The position numbers were made by a program, and so were the translations under genes. Of a stretch of 64,000 bases of DNA, positions 7,673-16,354 are shown in pieces. Under the pieces are notes generated by a model. It saw nothing but the letters and a program-made list of their open reading frames with translations. It searched no databases and had not been told where the DNA came from. The stretch's first letter is position 1. Each line of letters opens with the position of its first letter. Source of the stretch: Streptomyces sp. NBC_01571 (lineage in GTDB: Bacteria; Actinomycetota; Actinomycetes; Streptomycetales; Streptomycetaceae); contig NZ_JAPEPZ010000002.1 in NCBI RefSeq assembly GCF_026339875.1, positions 62,001 through 126,000 of the forward strand. Reading direction: 5' to 3'.

Positions 7673-9718
7673 ATGCGTTTCGTGACCAACCTGCCGTACG
7701 CGACGAAGGAAGAAGAGCACGTCGTCATCCCCATGTCCGACGGAGTGGAGCTGTCGGCACGGATCTGGCGCCCCACCTCGTCGGACAGCGAACCGGTGCC
7801 CGCGGTGCTCGAGTACATCCCGTATCGCAAGCGCGACCTCACCGCCGTACGGGACTCGATCCACCACCCGTACATCGCCGGCCACGGATACGCGTGCGTA
7901 CGGGTCGACATCCGCGGCACGGGCGAGTCCGAGGGGGTGCTCGAGGACGAGTATCTGGAGCAGGAGCAGCGCGACGCCGAGGAGATCCTCGCCTGGCTGG
8001 CGGAGCAGCCGTGGTGCGACGGCAGCACGGGCATGATGGGTATCTCGTGGGGGGCGTTCGCCGCGCTCCAGGTCGCGGCGCGGCAGCCACCGAGCCTGCG
8101 GGGCGTCGTCATCGCCTCGTTCACCGACGACCGGCACGCAGACGACATGCACTACATGGGCGGAGCCCTGCTCTCGGACAACCTGGCCGAGGCGGGCACC
8201 ATGTTCGCCTACGGCACCTGCCCGCCCGATCCGGCGGTGGTCGGTGAACGCTGGCGCGAGATGTGGCACGAACGGCTCGAGCACACACGTCCCTGGGTCC
8301 TGGAATGGCTGCGGCACCAACGCCGTGACGACTACTGGCGGCACGCGTCGGTCTGCGAGAACTACCAGGCGGTCCGGTGCCCGGTCCTTGCCTCCAGCGG
8401 CTGGGCCGACGGTTACTCGAACGCGGTGACGCGCCTGCTGGGGAATCTGGACGTGCCGCGCAAGGGCCTGATCGGACCGTGGTCCCACAAGTTCCCCCAC
8501 CTGGGCGAGCCGGGGCCGGCCATCGGCTACCTCCAGGAGGTCGTGCGGTGGTGGGACCACTGGCTCAAGGGCGTCGACAACGGCGTCATGGACGGCCCCA
8601 TGCTGCAGACGTGGATGCAGGAGAGTGTGCCGCCTTCCACGTCCTACGAGGAACGGCCCGGGCGCTGGATCGGCGAACCCGCGTGGCCCTCCCCGCACGT
8701 CCACGACGTCACGCATCCGCTCACGCCCCATCACGTCGGGCCGCCCCTCGACAGCGCCGAACAGCGGGAGTGCGTCCCGGAGTCCGAACCCATGACCGTG
8801 CAATCACCTCTGTCGGTCGGCCAGTTCGCGGGCAAGTGGGCCTCGTACAACGCACCGCCCGACCTGCCCTACGACCAGCGGGAGGAAGACGGTGGCTCGC
8901 TCGTCTTCGACAGCGACCCGCTGACCGAACCGCTGGAGATCCTCGGGTCACCGACCGTCGAACTCGACCTGTCGGTCAGCGAACCGATCGGGATGGTGGC
9001 GGCACGGCTGTCCGACCTGAGCCCCGACGGCCGGGCCACCCGCGTGTCCTACGGCATCCTCAACCTCACCCGCCTGGACAGCACGAGTGAGCCCGCGCCG
9101 CTGGAGCCCGGCCGCCGGTACCGGGCGACGGTCCAGCTCAACGGCGTCGGCCAGGCCTTCCCCCGCGGTCACCGGATCCGGCTGTCCCTGTCCACCTCGT
9201 ACTGGCCGCTCGCCTGGCCGCCCCCGAGGCCGGTCCTGCTCAGCGTCTACGCGGGGTCCAGCACCCTGACGCTGCCCGTGCGCCCGACGGGTGATCCCGG
9301 CGAGATGCCGCCCAGTCCCTTCGGAGAGCCCGAAGGGACACCGCCTCTCGCCTCGACCCAGCTCACGCCCCGGGAGGAACGGTGGGACGTCAAGCGCGAT
9401 CTCGTCGGATATGGGGCGGAGTTGGAGATCGTGAAGGACCGCGGCATGGTCCGGATCGAGGATGTCGGTCTCGACGTCGGGCTCCGCGCCCACGAGCGCT
9501 ACACGGCCGTCGCCGAGGACTTCACCTCGGTGAGCGGTGAATCGGCCTGGACCATGCGCTTCCGCAGGGAGGACTGGGACGTACGGGTGGAGACACGCAC
9601 CCGGCTCACCTCGGACGAGGGGGAGTTCTTCGTCGACGCCACGCTGGACGGCTACGAAGGCGACAAGCGCGTGTTCTCCCGGACCTGGAACGAACGCGTG
9701 CCACGCGACCTGTTGTGA
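7673..9718 (+). CDS. CocE/NonD family serine hydrolase
   Basis: Alpha/beta hydrolase of 681 residues with a C-terminal X-Pro dipeptidyl-peptidase-like jelly roll (about 340-560) and an unusual extra C-terminal domain (about 580-681). The catalytic triad is visible: Ser125 in GISWG, Asp246 in GWADGYS and His272 in GPWSH. The family cleaves esters and amides such as cocaine, cephalosporin esters and X-Pro peptides. There is no signal peptide, so it is probably cytoplasmic. ATG at 7673 has GGAGAGGAG upstream; an ATG 30 bases earlier is possible. Cotranscription with the ATP-grasp gene is likely from the short gap and same strand. Confidence 0.9.
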   Translation: MRFVTNLPYATKEEEHVVIPMSDGVELSARIWRPTSSDSEPVPAVLEYIPYRKRDLTAVRDSIHHPYIAGHGYACVRVDIRGTGESEGVLEDEYLEQEQRDAEEILAWLAEQPWCDGSTGMMGISWGAFAALQVAARQPPSLRGVVIASFTDDRHADDMHYMGGALLSDNLAEAGTMFAYGTCPPDPAVVGERWREMWHERLEHTRPWVLEWLRHQRRDDYWRHASVCENYQAVRCPVLASSGWADGYSNAVTRLLGNLDVPRKGLIGPWSHKFPHLGEPGPAIGYLQEVVRWWDHWLKGVDNGVMDGPMLQTWMQESVPPSTSYEERPGRWIGEPAWPSPHVHDVTHPLTPHHVGPPLDSAEQRECVPESEPMTVQSPLSVGQFAGKWASYNAPPDLPYDQREEDGGSLVFDSDPLTEPLEILGSPTVELDLSVSEPIGMVAARLSDLSPDGRATRVSYGILNLTRLDSTSEPAPLEPGRRYRATVQLNGVGQAFPRGHRIRLSLSTSYWPLAWPPPRPVLLSVYAGSSTLTLPVRPTGDPGEMPPSPFGEPEGTPPLASTQLTPREERWDVKRDLVGYGAELEIVKDRGMVRIEDVGLDVGLRAHERYTAVAEDFTSVSGESAWTMRFRREDWDVRVETRTRLTSDEGEFFVDATLDGYEGDKRVFSRTWNERVPRDLL

Positions 9719-9754
9719 CCGCGTCCGTCCCCCCTCACGGCGCCACGGCCTTTG

Positions 9755-9816
9755 ACCGGTCGGCCGAGGGCGACTGTCGGTGGGTTCCCGCCGACAGCCT
9801 CCCTCGGCCGGACGGT
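9755..9816. terminator. Large bidirectional hairpin between convergent genes
   Basis: Perfect outer arms CGGCCGAGGG (9761-9770) and CCCTCGGCCG (9801-9810), extended outward by partly paired ACCGGT/ACGGT bases, enclose a second perfect stem CTGTCGG (9774-9780)/CCGACAG (9791-9797). It sits between the stop of the CocE gene (+) and the stop of the membrane protein (-). It has no U-tract, as is common in Streptomyces. A shared factor-independent terminator is likely. Confidence 0.75.
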
Positions 9817-10532
9817 CAGTGGAGGACGCTGACCGCGCGGGCGATGACGAGGAGGGAGGTCAGCAGGGCGGCGACGCTCTCGACGCTCATCAACAGCTTG
9901 GCGCGGGTGGAGAGGGGCATGGTGTCGGTGGGACTGAAGGCCGTCGAGTTGGTCACGGAGATGTACAGGTAGTCCACAAGGGTCGGAACCCAGTCCGAGG
10001 TGCCGCTGGCGCCGTCCGCGACCTCCTCCACCGCGTCGCTGTTCTCGTCCTGCGAGAAGCGGAAGTCCGCCAGGGGGAGATCGCCGCGGGGTGCCTGGGT
10101 GCGTGCCACGGGGCCGCCACGGTCCAGTTCCCAGTAGGTGAGCCCGAAGGCGATGATGTTGGTGAGCCACACCTGTAGTGCGGCGACCAGCAGGGATCGG
10201 CCGTCCTTGACATCGGCGTGGATCAGTTCGTGAATGAGGATGCCCAGCGCGGTGAGGTTGCTGGCCGCGATGACGAGGACGAGAGTCAGCGAAACGAACC
10301 TGATGGCCTTGGTCTGCCGGGTGAGCCTCTTGGGATTGACCGCGATGAGCGGCACCAGAAGCAGCAGTTCCAGAGCGGGCAGCACATAGCGCGGAGCGAC
10401 CAGCAATTGCTGCGGCAGGGCCACGTACAAGGTGATCGCGACGAGCGTGACGACCACTCCCGGCAGCCGGGCTTCACCACGGCGCTCGTGTCTGGGGTGC
10501 CTCACCCGGGCCTCGACGCGGCTCTTCACCAT
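9816..10532 (-). CDS. Multi-spanning membrane protein, function unknown
   Basis: Protein of 238 residues with predicted membrane helices near 20-40, 42-58, 70-95, 105-130 and 210-235. Between the third and last helices lies an acidic loop and a segment DYLYISVTNSTAFSPTDTMP, a pattern shared by a family of actinobacterial membrane proteins resembling ion-channel pore regions; I cannot assign a function. ATG at 10532 was chosen because GAAAGGAC lies about 7 bases upstream; the frame stays open far beyond that without coding character. It converges on the CocE gene across a strong hairpin. Confidence 0.75.
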   Translation of the reverse strand: MVKSRVEARVRHPRHERRGEARLPGVVVTLVAITLYVALPQQLLVAPRYVLPALELLLLVPLIAVNPKRLTRQTKAIRFVSLTLVLVIAASNLTALGILIHELIHADVKDGRSLLVAALQVWLTNIIAFGLTYWELDRGGPVARTQAPRGDLPLADFRFSQDENSDAVEEVADGASGTSDWVPTLVDYLYISVTNSTAFSPTDTMPLSTRAKLLMSVESVAALLTSLLVIARAVSVLH

Positions 10533-11275
10533 GGGCGATGTCCTTTCGCACTGCGTCCGACACGACGCTGATCGTCTGCCCTCCGACGAGGAATGAAGGC
10601 CGACGGTCCTCGTGAGACCCACGGTCATGCACGCCACCCGGCAGCTCCGGGCTCCCCGACCCGCACCGGGCCGCCAGGACATCCACGGGGGACGGACGTC
10701 GGTGCTCCGGTCCGCCGAGCGGCACATGTCGCGACAGGCGGGGTCCGGCCCACCCCGCTGCCTGCCGGAGCACGGCGGACACCGCACGAGGCGTTCGGGG
10801 GCCCTCGGTCCGCGCCCCCGAGAAAGAAGGGGAGCCGGAGCACACCCGAACACACCTTGCATTGCCGACTCGGGTGTCAATGGGTTCACTGGTGTGATGC
10901 CGACCTTCGTCACCGCGCTGACCGGCTTCTGGCCCCAGCACGGGGCGGCCTCGCGCCGGCACGCAGACGCCCGGGCGCCCGGGTTGCCCAGCGGCCCGGG
11001 AGGCCGGGAGTCCCACGTGAGGCCGTCCCGTCCACACGACTGACAAGAAGCTGTCACACACGGAGCGGAATGCCGGATCGGATGTCGGCGGTTCTCAATG
11101 GCATGACTGCAGGAGGAGCGCTCGACGCATCCGACGCGGAGAACCACGTCGATGCCTCCGCGCGGCCGGCGCGTGGGGCCGCGTCGACGGACCTGCGGCC
11201 GGCCCCGTCCGGACAGACCTTCGGCGCGGACTCACCCCAGCTCGCGGCGGCAAAGACGAAGACGAAGGAGTGCTG
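10533..11275. other. Intergenic region, about 740 bases, no convincing gene
   Basis: This region separates the divergent membrane protein and DUF1684 genes and should hold both promoters. Open frames exist but they are arginine/proline-rich shadows without ribosome sites. A hairpin with arms TCGGGGG (10795-10801) and CCCCCGA (10815-10821) is the only structure I noticed. A less GC-rich patch near 10855-10905 may be promoter DNA. Confidence 0.5.
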
Positions 11276-12100
11276 ATGACCACTCAGGTCACGACGACGG
11301 ATCTGCAGGCCTTCACCCAGAACTGGCTGGACTGGTACCGCGCGCAGGAGAAACGCCTTGCCGACCCGCACGGCTTCCTCGCGATCACCGGTCTGCACTG
11401 GCTCGACGACCAGCCGCAGCGCTTCCCGGACGCCCCGGGCGCGTGGTGGACCGACACCGCCGGGGTCTCGGTGGCCCTCGACGACGGCGAGGAACTGGTC
11501 GTGGAGGGAACCCCGGTGCGCGGGCAGCACCACTTCGGTGTGCTCCCCGAACGCGGTGGCGTCGACGCGGTGTGGGGGAACGCCGTCATCGAGGTGGCCA
11601 AGCGCGGCGGAAACGACATCGTGCGTCCCCGGCACCCGGACGCGCCGCTGCGCACCGCCTTCGCCGGAACGCCCGCCTACGCACCGCATCCGCGCTGGGC
11701 GTTGACGGGCCGCTACGTCGCCTTCGACGAGCCGCGGCCGACCACGGTGGGTGCCGCGGTCGAGGGCCTGGAGCATGTGTACGACGCTCCGGGCCGGATC
11801 GAGTTCGAACTGGACGGACGTCCCTTGTCCCTGACCGCGTTCCCCGGACACGGCGCGGGCCGGCTGACGGTGCTGTTCACCGACGCGACGTCGGGGGTCA
11901 CCACCTACGCCGCCAACCGTGCCCTCGCCGTGGAAACGCCCGCCGCGGATGGCACGGTCGTCCTGGACTTCAATCGTGCGGCGAACCTGCCGTGCGCCTA
12001 CACGGACCTGGCCACCTGCCCGCTGCCACCGGCGGAGAACCGGTTGCCGGTGGCGATCGAGGCGGGCCTGAAGATTCCCCGCGAGCGGGGCGGAGCCTGA
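11276..12100 (+). CDS. DUF1684 domain protein
   Basis: Protein of 274 residues matching the DUF1684 pattern from end to end: WLDWYRAQEKRLADPHGFLAITGLHWL near the N-terminus (quoted in part), and the conserved C-terminal block DFNRAANLPCAYTDLATCPL then PPAENRLPVAIEAGLK with its two cysteines. The family is common in actinobacteria and uncharacterised. GTG-CTG-ATG-ACC lies at the 5' end; ATG at 11276 fits the GAAGGAG ribosome site best. It converges with the decarboxylase gene downstream. No signal peptide is seen, so it is probably cytoplasmic. Confidence 0.85.
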   Translation: MTTQVTTTDLQAFTQNWLDWYRAQEKRLADPHGFLAITGLHWLDDQPQRFPDAPGAWWTDTAGVSVALDDGEELVVEGTPVRGQHHFGVLPERGGVDAVWGNAVIEVAKRGGNDIVRPRHPDAPLRTAFAGTPAYAPHPRWALTGRYVAFDEPRPTTVGAAVEGLEHVYDAPGRIEFELDGRPLSLTAFPGHGAGRLTVLFTDATSGVTTYAANRALAVETPAADGTVVLDFNRAANLPCAYTDLATCPLPPAENRLPVAIEAGLKIPRERGGA

Positions 12101-12163
12101 GCACGTCCCCCCCTGCCGCCGGGGGCTGCGTGTGCCCTGCCCGGCAGGTGTGCGCCGGTCGAG

Positions 12164-13816
12164 CTACGCGGAGTAGAGCGTGCCGATGTTCTCGTGCAGC
12201 TGGTTGGCCAGGGGCGGTGCCGCGTAGGTGTCGGTCATGACCTCGATGTAGCAACCGGTGTCGGCCTTCGCCGCGGTCTCCATGGCCGCGTCGAGTTCGG
12301 CGAGGGTCGACACCCGGGCGGTGAACCAGTCCTCACAGCCCAAGGCCTTCGGCAGGTCCGAGTAGCGCCAGTTGGCCAGGTCGTTGTAGGCGATGTCCGG
12401 GTCCTTGCAGAGCAGGCGCTCGATGAGATAGCCGTGGTTGTTCAGGACGAACACCACCGGGCGCAGGCCGAACCTCCCGAACTGGCTGATCTCCTGCGCG
12501 GTGAGCTGGTGGGAACCCTCACCGGTCACCAGGACGACGCGCTGCCCGTCCGCGGCGGCGACGGCCGCGCCGACCGCGGCGGGGGTGGCCCAGCCGATCG
12601 ATCCCCACAGGGACTGGTTCTGGAAGGTGGCACCGTGGGGCAACCGGGCGAAGGCCATGCCCATGGAGACGGTTCCGGTCTCCGCGACCAGGATGTCGTC
12701 GGCCTTGAGGAAGTTCTCCCAGCGGGGGTAGAGGTTCTCGGCGGTGATGGAGTCGTCGCCACTGCCGCCCGCCGGGGACATCCGGGTCACCTCGACCGAC
12801 GGGCGCGGCCACTGCTTGCCGGGGAGCTTCTGGGCGAGAGCGCCGAGGAGGTCCTTCATCTCCACGCTCTGGTAGGTCATGCCGTCTACGCTGACATGGT
12901 GATGGCGGATGTCGATCGTCCGCCCCGGGTCGAGGTTGGCGGTGAACGCCCCGGTGTTGAAGTCGTGCATCATCGCGCCGACCAGGACGACGACGTCGCT
13001 GTCCTCGACGAAGCGGCGGACGTTCTCGTTCATGAGCTTGCCGTCGTACATGCCGATGTACGCGGGCTGGTCCTCCTCCAGGACACCCTTGTCGGCCATC
13101 ATCGTGGCGAAGGGCAGTGCGGTGGCGTCGAGGAATTGCTGGAGGTCAGCGCCGAGGCCGGTGCGGGCGGTGAGGATACCGGGCAGGACGCAGGCGCTGT
13201 TCGCCCGGCCGAGCATGTCGGTGATGGCCTGAACGGCTGCCTTCACCTGCGCGGGGTCGCTGACGGGCGCGGGGATGGGCTGGGCCTTGCCGACCACCGG
13301 CATCTCCGCGAGGTCGGCGGGGAAGGCCATGTAGACGGGGCGGCGGTGGTAGAGCGCCGCCGCGATGAGACGCTCGGTCTCGGCCGCGGTGTTCTGCGGC
13401 GTCATGATGGCACTCGCGCACACCACCGGCTCGGACATCTTCTGGAACAGGTCGAACTGGCCGTTGCCCAGGGTGTGGTGGACGAGTGAGTGGTGAGCCT
13501 GGACGGGCATCTTGGGCATGCCGACCAGGTGGAACAGCGGAAGATGCTCCGTGTAGGCGCCGGCGATGCCGTTGATCGCGCTGAGTTCTCCGACCCCGTA
13601 GGTGGTGCACACGGCGCCGATGCCGTGCACGCGGGCGTAACCGTCGGCGCTGTAGGCGGCGTTCAGCTCGTTGCAGCTGCCGATCCACTGGATGTCCGGG
13701 TGTTCGGCGATGGCGTCGTCGACGGGGAAGGCGTAGTCGCCGGGAACACCGAAGACGTGACGCACGCCGATGTCCCGCAGTCTGTTCAGCACGTGTTGGA
13801 TCACGGTGGTGGACAT
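12164..13816 (-). CDS. Thiamine-diphosphate 2-keto acid decarboxylase (pyruvate/indolepyruvate decarboxylase type)
   Basis: Enzyme of 550 residues, the usual length for pyruvate or indolepyruvate decarboxylases. The N-terminal Pyr domain carries the catalytic Glu50 in CNELNAAYSADGYAR and the tandem His113-His114 typical of decarboxylases rather than acetolactate synthases. The C-terminal PP domain has the ThDP/Mg motif GEGSHQLT...NN (about 432-460). It would convert pyruvate or a related 2-keto acid to an aldehyde and CO2. ATG at 13816 is preceded by GGAAAGGAAC. It stands alone, so substrate preference is open. Confidence 0.92.
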   Translation of the reverse strand: MSTTVIQHVLNRLRDIGVRHVFGVPGDYAFPVDDAIAEHPDIQWIGSCNELNAAYSADGYARVHGIGAVCTTYGVGELSAINGIAGAYTEHLPLFHLVGMPKMPVQAHHSLVHHTLGNGQFDLFQKMSEPVVCASAIMTPQNTAAETERLIAAALYHRRPVYMAFPADLAEMPVVGKAQPIPAPVSDPAQVKAAVQAITDMLGRANSACVLPGILTARTGLGADLQQFLDATALPFATMMADKGVLEEDQPAYIGMYDGKLMNENVRRFVEDSDVVVLVGAMMHDFNTGAFTANLDPGRTIDIRHHHVSVDGMTYQSVEMKDLLGALAQKLPGKQWPRPSVEVTRMSPAGGSGDDSITAENLYPRWENFLKADDILVAETGTVSMGMAFARLPHGATFQNQSLWGSIGWATPAAVGAAVAAADGQRVVLVTGEGSHQLTAQEISQFGRFGLRPVVFVLNNHGYLIERLLCKDPDIAYNDLANWRYSDLPKALGCEDWFTARVSTLAELDAAMETAAKADTGCYIEVMTDTYAAPPLANQLHENIGTLYSA

Positions 13817-14372
13817 CAGGAAGTTCCTTTCCTTGTGGTGGCACCACCGCTCCAGGGTGCTCACTGCCCGACGGAGTCGGTGCCGACCGTTCCCTCCGCG
13901 CGCGACAGATGGGTGCGAGCGTGCGAAGGGTCCTTCTTCATGGCGCTGTGCAGCGGTGCGACGAGTTCATGTGCGCGAACCTTCGAAAGCGCTCCGTGGC
14001 CTTTCTCCGCCGTCACGCCGGCCGATCCCTTTCGGCACTCAGGGCGTCACGGAGAGTAGCCGACGCGCTGCACAAAAAGAGCAGAACGGCTCTTCTGCTC
14101 CCCCACCATGCTGTCCGCATCCCGCAGGACACGCAACCGGTGGTGCTGGTGGTCATGCGCTGGCGGGTACGTCGGCCATGGGGACGTGGGCGTACGTCTG
14201 ACGTGGGGAGTTGAGCGAGGGCGCCAGGCAGCCGCAGCGGATCACCACCGACGTCCCGACGGCTCGAACCCTCCTGGCCCACAACGCAGCGAGCCGCTGA
14301 CCACCGCGAGCCGCCGCGGACGGAACCTCCCGCCCACGCGCGGGCCGCGAACCGGCACCCGGGCCGGGCCCC
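13817..14372. other. Intergenic region, about 555 bases, no gene seen
   Basis: This region lies between the start of the decarboxylase gene and the 3' end of the sugar permease operon, both on the minus strand. Short open frames on the plus strand are arginine- and serine-rich and lack ribosome sites. GC-rich inverted segments close to 14340-14370 may terminate the permease operon, but pairing is imperfect. Confidence 0.45.
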
Positions 14373-15395
14373 TCACAGCACCCGGCGTCTACGACCCAGC
14401 CACGTCTGCGCGATGACCACCACGGCCAAGAAGGCTCCGCTGACGACCTGTTGGTAGGCCGAGTCCAGTGAACCGATCTGGTTGATGACGTTCTGGATGA
14501 CCTTCAGCAGTAGAACTCCCACCAGCGAACCGCTGATGAAGCCGAACCCGCCGGTGAGCAGCGTGCCGCCGATCACCACCGCGGAGATCGCCTCCAGTTC
14601 CATGCCGGAGCCGAGGATCGTCACGCCCGACACCAGCCAGGCCGCGTTGAGAGCCCCGGCGAGCCCGGCGCAGAGCCCGGAGAGCGTGTAGACGGAGATC
14701 TTCGTACGGGCCACTGGGGCACCCATCAGCGCCGCCGCGTCCTCGTTCCCTCCGACCGCGTAGACGTACTGGCCGAAGCGGGTGCGCCGGAGCACGACCG
14801 CGCCGAGCACGAACAGCGCGAGGGTGATCCACACGGGCACGCCGACACCGAGCAGGGTGTCCTGGCCGAGCTTCGCGAAGAACGAGTCCTTGTCCACGAG
14901 ATACGTCGTCGAGCCCTCGTCCGTGACGGAGAGCAGGATGCCCCGGGCGCCCAGCATCGCCGCCAGCGTGACGATGAACGGAGCCAGTCGCGAGCGGGCT
15001 ATCAGCAGGCCGTTGACCAGCCCGATCAGCCCGCACACAGCCAGCGGCAGGAGCAGCGCCACCGCCGTTCCGTACTGCGATCCCCACGCGGCGAGCACCC
15101 CGCCGAGGGCGAAGAGCGAGCCCACCGACAGATCGATGCCGCCGGTGACGATGACGAAGGTCATACCGAGCGCGACCACGGCGAGGAACGCCGAGGAGAG
15201 CGCCATGTTCTCCAGGTTGTCGCCGGTCAGGAAGGTGTCGAAGCTCAGCGACGCCGCGATCATCGCGACGACGAGGGTGACCAGGGCGCCGTGCTGCTGG
15301 GCGAGCGCGCTGAGCCGCTCGGAGCGGGTGGCGCCTGGCGATTCCTCCTCGGCCGTGGTCTTGGAGCTCACCGGAGTGTCCACGTCGGTCGTCAT
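14373..15395 (-). CDS. Sugar ABC transporter permease, YjfF-like
   Basis: Ribose/galactofuranose-type permease of 340 residues. About nine hydrophobic helices follow a polar N-terminal 35 residues. Family signatures include TGGIDLSVGSLFALGG and the cytoplasmic EAA-like stretch MELEAISAVVIGGTLLTGG. Its ATG overlaps the stop of the preceding permease (ATGA at 15392-15395). Order SBP-ATPase-permease-permease matches the E. coli ytfQ-ytfR-ytfT-yjfF galactofuranose importer, and this one resembles YjfF more than YtfT. It forms the membrane channel as a heterodimer with its partner. Confidence 0.88.
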   Translation of the reverse strand: MTTDVDTPVSSKTTAEEESPGATRSERLSALAQQHGALVTLVVAMIAASLSFDTFLTGDNLENMALSSAFLAVVALGMTFVIVTGGIDLSVGSLFALGGVLAAWGSQYGTAVALLLPLAVCGLIGLVNGLLIARSRLAPFIVTLAAMLGARGILLSVTDEGSTTYLVDKDSFFAKLGQDTLLGVGVPVWITLALFVLGAVVLRRTRFGQYVYAVGGNEDAAALMGAPVARTKISVYTLSGLCAGLAGALNAAWLVSGVTILGSGMELEAISAVVIGGTLLTGGFGFISGSLVGVLLLKVIQNVINQIGSLDSAYQQVVSGAFLAVVVIAQTWLGRRRRVL

Positions 15396-16354
15396 CGCTT
15401 TCCTCGTTCCCGTGCCGCGTAGACGGCGAGGACGATCACCACGGCCTGGGCGATCTGGGTCCACGACGGCGGCAGATCGTGCTTGATGAGCGTGGTGGTG
15501 AGCAACTGGATCAGGACGGCGCCGGCGACCGTGCCGCCGATGCGGACGCGGCCCCCGCTCAGCGGGGTGCCGCCGACAACGACCGCGGTGATCGCGGAGA
15601 GTTCCATCAGGTTGCCGAGGGAGGTCGGGTCGCTCGCGGTCAGCCGGGCGGTGGCCAGCACGCCCGCGATCGCGGCGAGGACGCCGGAGCAGACGTACAC
15701 CAGGATCAGCACGCGGCGCACCGGCAGTCCGGCGAGCCGGGCGGCCGGGCGGCTGTCCCCGATGGCCAGGAGCTGCCGGCCGAAGGTGGTGCGACGCACG
15801 ACGAAGGCGACGAGCAGCGCGAGGGCCGCGGCGATCAGCACGAGATAGGGGACGCCCAGGACATCGCCCGAGCCCAGTGACGCCATGGCCGGGTCGTGGA
15901 CGTCCTTGAGCTGAGGGAGGAGCACGAGGGCCAGGCCGCGGCCGGCGACCATCAGGGCGAGTGTGGCGACGATCGGCTGGACGCCGACGAAGGCGATGAG
16001 CGATCCGTTCGCGACACCGATCACGGCACCGCCCACGAGGGCGATCAGGATGGCGATCCAGGGCCCGTAGCCGAGGTAGAGGGACAGGAGCGAGGTGGAC
16101 AGGGCCATGACCGAGCCGACCGCCAGGTCGACGCCCTCGCTGCCGATCGCCAGCGCCATGCCGAGTGCCACGATCAGGACCGGGGCGACCTGGACGGCCT
16201 GGGTACGGAAGTTCTCGGTGGACAGGAAGTGCGGGGTGAAGACGGTGTTGACCAGGAAGAGGACCACGACACCCAGGTAGACGCCGTACTCCTGGAGCAG
16301 GCGCAGCAGTCGGTCGCGGTCCGCGGTCACCCGGCCCAGGGTCAGGTCAGTCAT
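15392..16354 (-). CDS. Sugar ABC transporter permease, YtfT-like
   Basis: Permease of 320 residues. It has the conserved variant ALGMALAIGSEGVDLAVGSV and the cytoplasmic loop LMELSAITAVVVGGTPLSGG that contacts the ATPase. It starts with ATG at 16354, overlapping the end of the ATPase gene by 8 bases, and its TGA overlaps the next permease start. The normal TGGIDLSVG signature is changed to SEGVDLAVG, a known variation in the YtfT branch. Predicted partner of the YjfF-like permease in a five-carbon or hexofuranose importer. Confidence 0.88.
   Translation of the reverse strand: MTDLTLGRVTADRDRLLRLLQEYGVYLGVVVLFLVNTVFTPHFLSTENFRTQAVQVAPVLIVALGMALAIGSEGVDLAVGSVMALSTSLLSLYLGYGPWIAILIALVGGAVIGVANGSLIAFVGVQPIVATLALMVAGRGLALVLLPQLKDVHDPAMASLGSGDVLGVPYLVLIAAALALLVAFVVRRTTFGRQLLAIGDSRPAARLAGLPVRRVLILVYVCSGVLAAIAGVLATARLTASDPTSLGNLMELSAITAVVVGGTPLSGGRVRIGGTVAGAVLIQLLTTTLIKHDLPPSWTQIAQAVVIVLAVYAARERGKR

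Noticed and set aside
10593..11276. A 227-codon plus-strand frame before the DUF1684 gene
   Set aside because: Composition is arginine/proline-heavy, there is no ribosome site, and the frame ends in the DUF1684 start region; treated as promoter DNA.
15392..15395. Overlapping stop and start as a frameshift site between permeases
   Set aside because: ATGA overlaps are routine translational coupling in such operons; both proteins are complete.
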